A model generated the notes under the pieces. That model saw only the letters and a program-made list of their open reading frames with translations, did not search any database and was not told where the DNA came from. A program made the position numbers and the translations under genes. From positions 122,329 to 186,328 of the forward strand of contig JANYKC010000015.1 in NCBI GenBank assembly GCA_025358255.1: a stretch of DNA of 64,000 nt, written 5' to 3'. Shown piece by piece: positions 50,537 through 58,071 of the stretch (positions are counted from its first letter, which is position 1; every line of letters begins with the position of its first letter). Source of the DNA: Spirochaetaceae bacterium (GTDB lineage Bacteria; Spirochaetota; Spirochaetia; Treponematales; Rectinemataceae).

Positions 50537-51168
50537 GGTCGCACCTCGGATGGCTCTGCGTCCTTTTCCGTCGCAGCGGGAAGCGGCTCGGCAGGAGGCG
50601 CTTTCACGGGAGCGACGAGGATACCTTCGGCCGCCTCCCGGAAGGAAAAGCTGCGGCGGCGGGAATCCGCGGAAAAACCTGCCCCCCGAGCCCAGGAACC
50701 GTCTCCACGATGGATCTCCACCGTTCGGTCAAGCCCGCTCGTGAGGAGTTTTTGTTGGCCATCCCACGCGAGGAATTCGGAGCTTAGTGTGGCGTTGTCG
50801 CGGATGGCGTTGATGCGGATATTCCCGGAGAACTCGGCATTCTCGGTCGCAGTCCAGAAGACGGCGGCGGCGGCCCTTCCGGAGGCGGCCACTGCTCCGG
50901 TATTCCGGTCGTATTCCGAAAAGTCCACGCCATGGAGGACGGTCTTTCCTTCCTTTTCATAGGTCTCGGCCCGCGCGGCCTTGAGGTCGAGGATACGGAC
51001 CCCATTCGAATAGACCGAGTGGCTGAACTCGATGAAGGTAGCGCTGGGCAACTCAGGGGCCCGTTCGCCGGAATCCTCGCCGTAGTCGAAGGAGCAAGAT
51101 GCAACAAGTGCCGCAGCCAAGAAGAGAACGGCAAGGGCGGACTTGCCGATTGGCTCAGGTTTGGACAT
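50533..51168 (-). CDS. lptC: LptC-like lipoprotein
   Basis: The 211-residue protein carries a lipobox (LVASC) after a hydrophobic leader. A single OstA-like beta domain has ATFIEFSHSVYSNGVRILDLKAARAETYEKEG, LHGVDFSEYD and the repetitive NIRINAIRDNATL. E. coli LptC is anchored by a helix; a lipid anchor would do the same. It overlaps pyrG by 14 bases and lptA by 4, so the order pyrG-lptC-lptA-lptB is one operon. Confidence 0.85.
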   Translation of the reverse strand: MSKPEPIGKSALAVLFLAAALVASCSFDYGEDSGERAPELPSATFIEFSHSVYSNGVRILDLKAARAETYEKEGKTVLHGVDFSEYDRNTGAVAASGRAAAAVFWTATENAEFSGNIRINAIRDNATLSSEFLAWDGQQKLLTSGLDRTVEIHRGDGSWARGAGFSADSRRRSFSFREAAEGILVAPVKAPPAEPLPAATEKDAEPSEVRP

Positions 51169-52843
51169 GGGCTCCACGGCTGTCGGCCTTGCCAGCGGTA
51201 CTGCCCTCGGATTTGCCGGTGGGTTTGCCGGAAAAGATGCAGGCACCGATGAAACTCTTGAAAAGCGGAGCGGCGGCGATGGGGCCGGACTTGAATTCGG
51301 GATGGAACTGTACACCGAGCCCCCATGGATGGTTTGCCCATTCCATGCACTCGACAAGGCTTCCATCCGGGGTCAAGGCGGCGATCTTGAGGCCCGATTT
51401 TTCAAGGTCAGCACGATAGGCGTTGGAAACCTCATATCGGTGCCGATGCCGCTCGAGGATACGCTCGGCACCGTAGATCGAACGGATGAGACTGCCTTCC
51501 TTGAGGACCGACTCGCTCTTCCCAAGGCGCTGGGTGCCGCCATAACTCTTCACATCGACTTGCTCTTCGAGGAGGCTGACGACCGGATGGCTCGAATCCT
51601 GGTTGAACTCGGTCGAATCCGCATCCTGCCAGCCAAGAACATTCCGGGCGCTCTCTATCACCATGATCTGAAGCCCCAGGCAAATGCCAAAATAGGGTTT
51701 CTTGTGCTCGCGAGCCCATCGCGCGGCGGCGACCATGCCCACCGTTCCCCGCTGGCCATAGCCCCCAGGCACGAGGATGCCGTCGACGCCGGCAAGGAAG
51801 TGGTCGAGGTCAGCATGAGCTTCGCCTCCTGCGGCAGACTCGAGCTTTCCTGAATCGATCTTGACAATCTCGACGGCCGCCTCATTGGCGATCCCGCCGT
51901 GGTAGAGGGCTTCCCACACGGATTTATAGGAATCAGCGAGCTCCATGTACTTGCCCACGACCCCGATGCGGGCCGTCACCTTGGGCTCCTTGAACTTTCG
52001 GACCACTTCCTTCCAGGCCCGAAGGTCGGCATGGCGGCTTTCGATGCCCATCTTCCTGAGGAGGAAGCTGTCGAGGCCCTGCTCATTGAAGACCAAGGGA
52101 ATTTCGTAGATGGTCGTCTTGACGTCCCAGGCGCTGATGACGCCTTCGAACTCCACATTGGTGAAACCGGACAACTTACGCCTTAGGCCCTCATCGAGGG
52201 GCTGGACAGAGCGGCAGACCAGCACATCAGGCTGGATGCCCACCTCCTGGAGTTCCTTGACCGCATGTTGGGAGGGCTTGGTCTTGATCTCGCCGCCGGA
52301 GACGGTCGGGATAAGGGTGACATGCACTGCAACCGCGTTCTGCTTTCCCGCCTCGTGGATGAGCTGGCGTGCCGCTTCCAGGAAAGGTATGGACTCCATG
52401 TCCCCGACCGTTCCTCCGACCTCGACTATGGTCATGTCCACGTCTGGATCCTTGCCGGGGGCCAGGATGCGCGCCTTTATCTCGTCGGTGATATGGGGGA
52501 TGACCTGGACAGTCCGCCCAAGGTAGCGCCCTTCGCGCTCCTTGTTGATGACAGCCTGGTAGACCTGCCCCGTTGTGATGGAGTTGGCCTTGGAAAGCGG
52601 GGAATTCGTGAACCGGCCGTAATTTCCCAGATCCAGGTCGGTCTCGGCGCCGTCGTCGGTGACATAGACCTCGCCATGCTGGTAGGGGCTCATCGTCCCC
52701 GCATCGACATTCAAGTAGGGATCGATCTTTACCATCCGTACGATGAACCCGCGCGCCTCCATGAGAGCGCCGATCGAAGAGGCAGTGATGCCCTTGCCTA
52801 GAGAAGAACACACGCCGCCGGTCACGAAGATAAGCTTCTTCAT
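51155..52843 (-). CDS. pyrG: CTP synthase PyrG
   Basis: PyrG converts UTP to CTP with glutamine and ATP. The N-terminal synthetase domain has KLIFVTGGVCSSLGKGITASS and DPYLNVDAGTMSPYQHGEV; the C-terminal class-I glutaminase has GILVPGGYGQRG, YFGICLGLQIM (nucleophile Cys) and VQFHPEFKS. At 562 residues it is 15-25 longer than usual because of a Gly/Ser/Lys-rich tail that overlaps lptC. The start is at a typical MKKLIFVTGG. Confidence 0.97.
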   Translation of the reverse strand: MKKLIFVTGGVCSSLGKGITASSIGALMEARGFIVRMVKIDPYLNVDAGTMSPYQHGEVYVTDDGAETDLDLGNYGRFTNSPLSKANSITTGQVYQAVINKEREGRYLGRTVQVIPHITDEIKARILAPGKDPDVDMTIVEVGGTVGDMESIPFLEAARQLIHEAGKQNAVAVHVTLIPTVSGGEIKTKPSQHAVKELQEVGIQPDVLVCRSVQPLDEGLRRKLSGFTNVEFEGVISAWDVKTTIYEIPLVFNEQGLDSFLLRKMGIESRHADLRAWKEVVRKFKEPKVTARIGVVGKYMELADSYKSVWEALYHGGIANEAAVEIVKIDSGKLESAAGGEAHADLDHFLAGVDGILVPGGYGQRGTVGMVAAARWAREHKKPYFGICLGLQIMVIESARNVLGWQDADSTEFNQDSSHPVVSLLEEQVDVKSYGGTQRLGKSESVLKEGSLIRSIYGAERILERHRHRYEVSNAYRADLEKSGLKIAALTPDGSLVECMEWANHPWGLGVQFHPEFKSGPIAAAPLFKSFIGACIFSGKPTGKSEGSTAGKADSRGAHVQT

Positions 52844-53014
52844 GGGTTTTTAGTATCCTTGCAAGGGCCTGTAGTGTCAATGACAGGGAGGGCGCGGACG
52901 CCGCCTGCAGGAAGCCAATAGGGATGTTCCGCGCGGAGGCGCGAAGGAGGAAGGGCCAGGGGAGAGATTGGGCTTGGTTGCCAACCAAGCTCCGTTTCGG
53001 TGTATCCTTTGGGC

Positions 53015-53473
53015 ATGGGCTATGACATTACCCGCTTGGAAAAAGGTGACGACGGATACTTTACCGTGCATTGGTCGCCGCTCTTCAAGGCTGACAAGTA
53101 TGACATCCACGGTTCCGTGCCTGCCGTAGGTGGGGTGGCAGAGCTCTATTTCAAGGACAGGGAAGGCAGGATCCAGCTCTTTCGCGTGGTCCGCTCCTGG
53201 TTCGGCGGTCTCCGGGCGGTCATTCGGCAAGGCACCGACCCGGAAATGGAAAAGGACTCGGGCATGCAATCAATCGTGGAAGAGAACAAGGACCGCCTCT
53301 ACTACCGCTATTCGATCTGCGAAAACAAGGATGACATGGACGACGTCCTCTTCTTCCTCTACGAGAGCCTCGCCCCCGGCCGCCACCAGGCAGAGCACTC
53401 CGGCCGCTACGAGCGTATCTACCTCACCGAGGTCGATGCGGGAGAGGAAAAGCCCGGGGCCAGCCATTACTGA
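53015..53473 (+). CDS. Small protein of unknown function, 152 residues
   Basis: The protein starts MGYDITRLEKGDDGYFTVHWSPLFKADKYD and is rich in Tyr, Asp and Arg with alternating beta and helix. No domain is recognised. The TGA stop is contributed by the first bases of the 97-bp repeat copy 3, so the original C terminus may have been longer. A TATCCT box (53003-53008) lies seven bases before the ATG and no ribosome site is seen. Divergent from pyrG. Confidence 0.65.
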   Translation: MGYDITRLEKGDDGYFTVHWSPLFKADKYDIHGSVPAVGGVAELYFKDREGRIQLFRVVRSWFGGLRAVIRQGTDPEMEKDSGMQSIVEENKDRLYYRYSICENKDDMDDVLFFLYESLAPGRHQAEHSGRYERIYLTEVDAGEEKPGASHY

Positions 53474-53567
53474 CCCGGCAACATAACATCGGGTGCTCTC
53501 CCATGATTCTGGCCCGTCGCTACGGGTCAGAATCATGGGCCCAAGCCATTGTTCGGTTGCCGGGTCA
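53471..53567 (+). repeat. 97-bp palindromic repeat, copy 3
   Basis: Nearly identical to copy 2 at 43552. Its first three bases form the stop codon of the gene at 53015. Confidence 0.95.
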
Positions 53568-53576
53568 GCAGGAATA

Positions 53577-53718
53577 CTTCACATAGAGTTCGCGGAGGCT
53601 CAGTCGAATAAATGGATCGAGCAGGAATTCCCAATCTTGCTTTACGGCAATTTCCCGATAAATTCCAATCCATCCTCCTCCCTCCCTTCCTCTGCGCCTC
53701 CGCGCCCTCGGCGTGAAC
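53577..53718. repeat. Diverged ACGCAGAGG-type inverted repeat, copy D
   Basis: The left part cttcacatagagttcgcgga and the right part ctctgcgcctccgcgccctc ending gcgtgaa are inverted relatives. It lies nine bases after 97-bp repeat copy 3. Confidence 0.65.
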
Positions 53719-53753
53719 TCTCTCTCTTCCTCCTCAACAAAGGCCCCCTTCTC

Positions 53754-53761
53754 GCCGAAAA
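53754..53761 (+). promoter_or_regulatory. Weak candidate sigma-28 -10 box for the rod genes
   Basis: GCCGAAAA matches GCCGATAA at seven of eight positions, 28 bases before the flgF ATG. The -35 (CAACAAAG) is poor, so this is tentative. Confidence 0.25.
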
Positions 53762-53789
53762 GGTAAAGGTAGATGGAGGGCAAGCGCTC

Positions 53790-54638
53790 ATGGTACGTGG
53801 CCTGTATACCGGTGCAAGTGGCATGAATGCCCAGCAAGTGAAACTCGACGCCATCTCGAACAACCTCGCCAACGTGGACACCAACGGCTACAAGCGCGAT
53901 ATTGCCGTCCACAAGGCCTTTGCCGAGCTCCTTCTCCGGCGCTTTGACGACGACGGCGTCGCCCTCAACCCTTTCGGCTCCGCCGACTCGGCGCCCGTGA
54001 TCGGCAAGATCGGTACGGGCGTGGAGACCAACGAGCTCTTCACCGAGCACGAACAGGGCAGCCTCAAGCAGACGGACAGCGACTTCGACCTGGCGATGGA
54101 CGGCAAGGGCTTCATGGCCATCGAGACGCCAAACGGCGAACGCTATACCCGCAACGGTGCCTTTGTCCTCGGCAAGGAGGGCTGGCTCGAAACCAAGGAC
54201 GGCCTCAGGGTCCTCGGGGAAAACGGCCCGATCAAGGTCAAGGAAAACAACTTCCAGGTGGACAAGGACGGCAACGTCTTCATCAACCGCAGTCTCCAGG
54301 ACGACCCTTTCCGCCTTGTCGGGCGGACCGAAAACACCTGGGACAGGCTTGAGAAACTCGACCGGATCAAGATCGTCGACTTCGTGAAGGACCGCTTCCT
54401 GGCAAAACAGGGCAACAGCCTCTATAAGAGCACCGACGTCTCCGGCGATGCGATCGTCATGAAGACGCAAGACCGCCCCAAGGTCCTCCAGGGCTTTGTG
54501 GAGGCCTCCAACGTGAACCCCGTCATCGAGATGGTGAACATGATAGAAGTGAACCGCGCCTACGAGGCGAACCAGAAGACGATACAGGCAGTGGACAATC
54601 TTCTGGGCAAGCTCATCAACGACGTGGCCAAGATCTAG
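53790..54638 (+). CDS. flgF: Flagellar basal-body rod protein FlgF
   Basis: The 282-residue protein has the flagellar rod/hook N-terminal motif VRGLYTGASGMNAQQVKLDAISNNLANVDTNGYKRD and the C-terminal helix VNPVIEMVNMIEVNRAYEANQKTIQAVDNLL. The centre includes DFDLAMDGKGFMAIETPNGERYTRNG. It forms part of the periplasmic flagellar rod; FlgF and FlgG are close relatives, and order suggests FlgF here. A gaggg site lies nine bases before the ATG. Confidence 0.9.
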   Translation: MVRGLYTGASGMNAQQVKLDAISNNLANVDTNGYKRDIAVHKAFAELLLRRFDDDGVALNPFGSADSAPVIGKIGTGVETNELFTEHEQGSLKQTDSDFDLAMDGKGFMAIETPNGERYTRNGAFVLGKEGWLETKDGLRVLGENGPIKVKENNFQVDKDGNVFINRSLQDDPFRLVGRTENTWDRLEKLDRIKIVDFVKDRFLAKQGNSLYKSTDVSGDAIVMKTQDRPKVLQGFVEASNVNPVIEMVNMIEVNRAYEANQKTIQAVDNLLGKLINDVAKI

Positions 54639-54673
54639 AGAGAAGCGAGCGAATGAGCCCAAGGGGGGCACGA

Positions 54674-55468
54674 ATGGTCAGGAGTCTGTGGACGGCGGCG
54701 AGCGGAATGATAGGCCAGCAGGCCAGCATCGATACGATCTCTAACAATCTCTCGAACGTGAACACGCCCGGCTACAAGAAAACGAGGGCCGAGTTCGAGG
54801 ACCTCATCTACCAGACCGTACGCGTGGCTGGGACCCCTGCCACCGAGGACACGGTCACTCCCGTCCCCTTGCAGATGGGCCATGGCACCAAGCTTGCCGC
54901 CACCCAGCGCTCCTTCCAGCAGGGAAGCCTCCAGAACACGGAGAACATCTCCGACGTGGCCATCCAGGGTGACGGTTTCTTCCGCATCCAGAGCTACGAC
55001 GGCAGCTACGCATATTCGCGCGACGGTGCCTTCAAGATCGACCAGAACGGCCAGTTCGTCACCTCCAACGGTTACAAGCTCATGCCCGAAGTCATCCTGC
55101 CCGAAGGATTCATCCCCGAGACCCTGACCGTCGCCCAGGACGGCCGTATAAGTGTCAAGGTGCCCGGCCAGAACGATCCAATCCAGGTGGGCCAGCTCGA
55201 GCTCTACCGCTTCCCCAATCCCCAGGGACTCTCCGCCGTGGGCGAGAACCTCTACAAGGTCTCCAACGGCTCGGGCCAGCCCATTGCCGGCCGCCCCGGA
55301 TTCGACGGCATGGGCACCACGATCCACAAGTTCCTCGAGATGTCCAACGTCTCCGTGGTCCGTGAGATGGTCGACATGATCGTGGCCCAGCGCGCCTACG
55401 AGTTCAATTCCAAGGCCATCCAGACGACCGACAACATGCTCGGGACGGCCACGAGCCTCAAGCGATAG
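54674..55468 (+). CDS. flgG: Flagellar distal rod protein FlgG
   Basis: The 264-residue protein has the canonical N terminus VRSLWTAASGMIGQQASIDTISNNLSNVNTPGYKK and C terminus VSVVREMVDMIVAQRAYEFNSKAIQTTDNMLG. The core has DGFFRIQSYDGSYAYSRDGAFKID. The ATG at 54674 has an aaggggggc site and gives the family length; an in-frame ATG at 54653 is less likely. It is co-transcribed with flgF. Confidence 0.95.
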   Translation: MVRSLWTAASGMIGQQASIDTISNNLSNVNTPGYKKTRAEFEDLIYQTVRVAGTPATEDTVTPVPLQMGHGTKLAATQRSFQQGSLQNTENISDVAIQGDGFFRIQSYDGSYAYSRDGAFKIDQNGQFVTSNGYKLMPEVILPEGFIPETLTVAQDGRISVKVPGQNDPIQVGQLELYRFPNPQGLSAVGENLYKVSNGSGQPIAGRPGFDGMGTTIHKFLEMSNVSVVREMVDMIVAQRAYEFNSKAIQTTDNMLGTATSLKR

Positions 55469-55512
55469 CTTTGGGACTAAGCACAGGCTGCTGATTGGCC
55501 GATAAGGATCTT

Positions 55513-55854
55513 ATGAGCATGATCGATGGCGCCCTGCTTCAGTACAACAACCAGCCGCTTCGTGTCCCAAGCGCGGCCAAGCAGGTCCAGGGAAGCGGCG
55601 CACAGATCGGCTCGGGCATGAAGGTGGACAAGTCGAGCAAGCTCTACGAGCAGTGCCGCGAGTTCGAGTCCATCTTCGTGAAGATGATGCTCGACGAGAT
55701 GAAAAAGACCGTGCACAAGGGCGAGCTCATGAACGGCGGTTACGCCGAGGACATCTTCGGGGACATGCTCCAGGATGAGTACTCCAAGTCCATGACCAAG
55801 TCCGCCGACTTCGGCCTCGCCGACTCGTTGTACCGGCAGCTCGCTTCCCGCTAG
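55513..55854 (+). CDS. flgJ: Flagellar rod assembly protein FlgJ (rod-cap domain only)
   Basis: The 113-residue protein contains only the N-terminal FlgJ rod-binding domain: KLYEQCREFESIFVKMMLDEMKKTV and GGYAEDIFGDMLQDEYSKSMTKSADFGLADSLYRQL. The C-terminal muramidase domain of enteric FlgJ is absent, as in other spirochaetes. The ATG at 55513 has an aagga site; an upstream TTG at 55495 is less likely. Confidence 0.88.
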   Translation: MSMIDGALLQYNNQPLRVPSAAKQVQGSGAQIGSGMKVDKSSKLYEQCREFESIFVKMMLDEMKKTVHKGELMNGGYAEDIFGDMLQDEYSKSMTKSADFGLADSLYRQLASR

Positions 55855-55864
55855 AATCCCCATC

Positions 55865-56602
55865 ATGGCAATCGACAGGGAACTCCTGGGCCAAGGCCTG
55901 GCCAAGCTAGGCCTCCTTGCCCCCGGCGAAAAGGCCGCGGACAGCCTTGCAAAGCGGCTGGCAAAATACGGCGAGGAGATAGAGCTCTGGAACCCGGCCT
56001 ACGGCCTCGTGGGCGCGAACGGCAATGAGCTGGTGGTCAAGCACCTGCTGGACAGCCTCGCAGCCCTTGGCTGCATCAGGGAAGCCCTTGCCGGGATCGC
56101 AGCCGCACGGGCGCCTGCGCGGGATGGCATTGTCCGCGGCGCAGCCTTCGCGCCCCTCCCCCTTCGCCTTGCGGACCTCGGCACCGGAGCGGGGCTCCCG
56201 GGCATTCCCCTGGCGCTGGCCCTTCCTGATGTGCAGGTCTCCCTCGTCGAGCGCATGGGAAGGCGCATCCGCTTCCTCGAAAACGAGAAGGTCGTCCTCG
56301 GACTGTCGAACGTCGGGTTGGTCGAACGCGAGGTGGAGCGCGTCGAAGGGAGCTTCGAGATCCTCACCTTCCGCGCCTTCAGGCCCTTCGAGCGCAAGCT
56401 CTTCAAGTCGGTCTTCGCGTTATGCGAAAGCGATGGCCTCCTGGTCGCCTACAAGGGCAAACGGGACAAGGCGGAGGCGGAGCTGGGAGAGATCGAGGGG
56501 CTATTCTCAAGCGTGGAGATACGGCCGATAACAGTGCCGTTTCTGGACGAGGAGAGGTGCCTGGTTCTGTTGAGGCCAGCGCAGGGCAAGGCGCCCGACT
56601 AA
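55865..56602 (+). CDS. rsmG: 16S rRNA m7G methyltransferase RsmG (GidB)
   Basis: RsmG methylates the 530 loop of 16S rRNA (E. coli G527). The 245-residue Rossmann-fold enzyme has LWNPAYGLVG, the SAM motif LADLGTGAGLPGIPLALALPD, VSLVERMGRRIRFLENEKVVLGL and the late FRAFRPFERKL. It starts ten bases after flgJ, and no Shine-Dalgarno is seen. It is the last gene of the rod cluster. The next 260 bases hold no gene. Confidence 0.95.
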   Translation: MAIDRELLGQGLAKLGLLAPGEKAADSLAKRLAKYGEEIELWNPAYGLVGANGNELVVKHLLDSLAALGCIREALAGIAAARAPARDGIVRGAAFAPLPLRLADLGTGAGLPGIPLALALPDVQVSLVERMGRRIRFLENEKVVLGLSNVGLVEREVERVEGSFEILTFRAFRPFERKLFKSVFALCESDGLLVAYKGKRDKAEAELGEIEGLFSSVEIRPITVPFLDEERCLVLLRPAQGKAPD

Positions 56603-56865
56603 TCCTGGCCTGCCTTTTCATGCGGAGGATTTCCCCCCAGGAAACGCGACAGCGGCTCCGTGATCCCTGTCCCATGCACGAATAGGAGCTGCCATTATGA
56701 CGGACATTTGGAAATAAGGGCGAATGACGCCATTAGCGTTTGCGAAGTCTCACCCGAAGGCAAGGCAATGATCGACTTCGTTCCATTGAACGGAGGAATC
56801 ATCAAATATTGGCAGTAAAAAAGGATGTCTCGACGGGGCGCGACTTGGACGGCTCCGCGGGGAAG

Positions 56866-58071
56866 CTAGGGCACCAAGCCATTCGCAGGGTCGAAAAGCG
56901 TATCCAATACAGCCGCCCTGCGAATGATCGACGCTTCCAGCAAGGCCAAGTCGCCATAGCCCTTTGCATCGTCGAACCCGGCGAGAAAAAGTGCGCCTTC
57001 TTCCCTGACCTTGCTTCGCAGGTTGGCATCCGAAAATTTTCCGGCTCGCATCGCCGCCCATCTCTCGTGGAGCTGTGCGAGAAATTCCGGGTCGCGCCAT
57101 AGTCCCGCGATCCAGGGAAGGACAGTCGTCATGAGAGCGTCGGACGTATCCGCTCCGTTGAATGCCGACCGATATTCCTCGGCAGCGCAGGGCAGGATTT
57201 TCCCACCGCGCTCTTTGGAGAAACGGATATCCATGTCCACAAGGGGCTCCTGCATCGCCAATTCCTGGACGATTGTCCAATCCACAAAAGCCGGGATATC
57301 GGCGTAATCCGAAATCGAGCGATTCGGAAGGGTCTCCGGGCTGAGGATGCAGGCTTCCTCGAATCCGTTATGGAATGCGGAAAGGTAGTTGCGCTGTAGG
57401 ACAGTCGGCCTATTTGGATAGCTGATATGCCCGATAAGTCTGGATTCGGCCAGGAAGTCCCCATTCAATTCGTCCATCAAGCGCAGGTTTTCGAGATGGT
57501 AGATGTAGCCGCCTTCGATGCTCCATGTATCAGCGTCGCTAGCCTCGAGCTTTTTCAAGGGAATGCGCAGGTCGCCGCGCGAGATGGACTCAGAGATGAT
57601 CCATGGCTCCGCACCGTAGCTGTTCTGGGATAGCTCGATCAAGGCAATTCGTGGTGACCAATGGCCCAGGCTAGACCACAGCCATGCGCCCAATCCGGCG
57701 GCGGCAAACGGTCCGGCGCCGCCCACTTTGAATAGACGCCAACCGTTGTCCGCGGGAAGGCCGGCCAAGGCCGCCTCCAAGTCCGAACCCGACTCGTCAA
57801 GAAGCTTGAGTTCGATTGAGTCGAGCTTTCCATTCCGGTCTCCGGCTTTTGCGGTTGCCGAGAGCGCCTTGGATTGAAGGCCATCGGATACGGTAAAAAT
57901 GGCTGATACGTCGGAATCCCGGGAAACCTCATCGTAATCGAGATTCCAGTCACAGGGTGTCGGCGTGGAGGATGGCGGGAATGAGCAGGCTGTCAGGACC
58001 AGGGCAAGAACGGCGACAACCGGTCCCATGTCGTGCCCTGTTCTTGGGCAATTCGTAGTTCCGTGGCTCAT
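56866..58071 (-). CDS. Divergent CotH-like lipoprotein
   Basis: The 401-residue protein has a lipobox (LVLTACSF) after a hydrophobic leader. The C-terminal half follows the CotH rhythm: VDWTIVQELAMQEPLVDMDIRF, then LPWIAGLWRDPEFLAQLHERWAAMRAGKFSDANL. The segment that carries the Asp-containing kinase motif in CotH is poorly preserved (KILPCAAEEYRSAFN), so catalysis is doubtful. It is the last gene of the five-gene operon, overlapping the metallophosphoesterase gene by ATGA. Confidence 0.6.
   Translation of the reverse strand: MSHGTTNCPRTGHDMGPVVAVLALVLTACSFPPSSTPTPCDWNLDYDEVSRDSDVSAIFTVSDGLQSKALSATAKAGDRNGKLDSIELKLLDESGSDLEAALAGLPADNGWRLFKVGGAGPFAAAGLGAWLWSSLGHWSPRIALIELSQNSYGAEPWIISESISRGDLRIPLKKLEASDADTWSIEGGYIYHLENLRLMDELNGDFLAESRLIGHISYPNRPTVLQRNYLSAFHNGFEEACILSPETLPNRSISDYADIPAFVDWTIVQELAMQEPLVDMDIRFSKERGGKILPCAAEEYRSAFNGADTSDALMTTVLPWIAGLWRDPEFLAQLHERWAAMRAGKFSDANLRSKVREEGALFLAGFDDAKGYGDLALLEASIIRRAAVLDTLFDPANGLVP

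Noticed and set aside
53493..53560. Apparent common N-terminal peptide MLSHDSGPSLRVRIMGPS at several loci
   Set aside because: It is a translation of the 97-bp repeat and not part of a protein.
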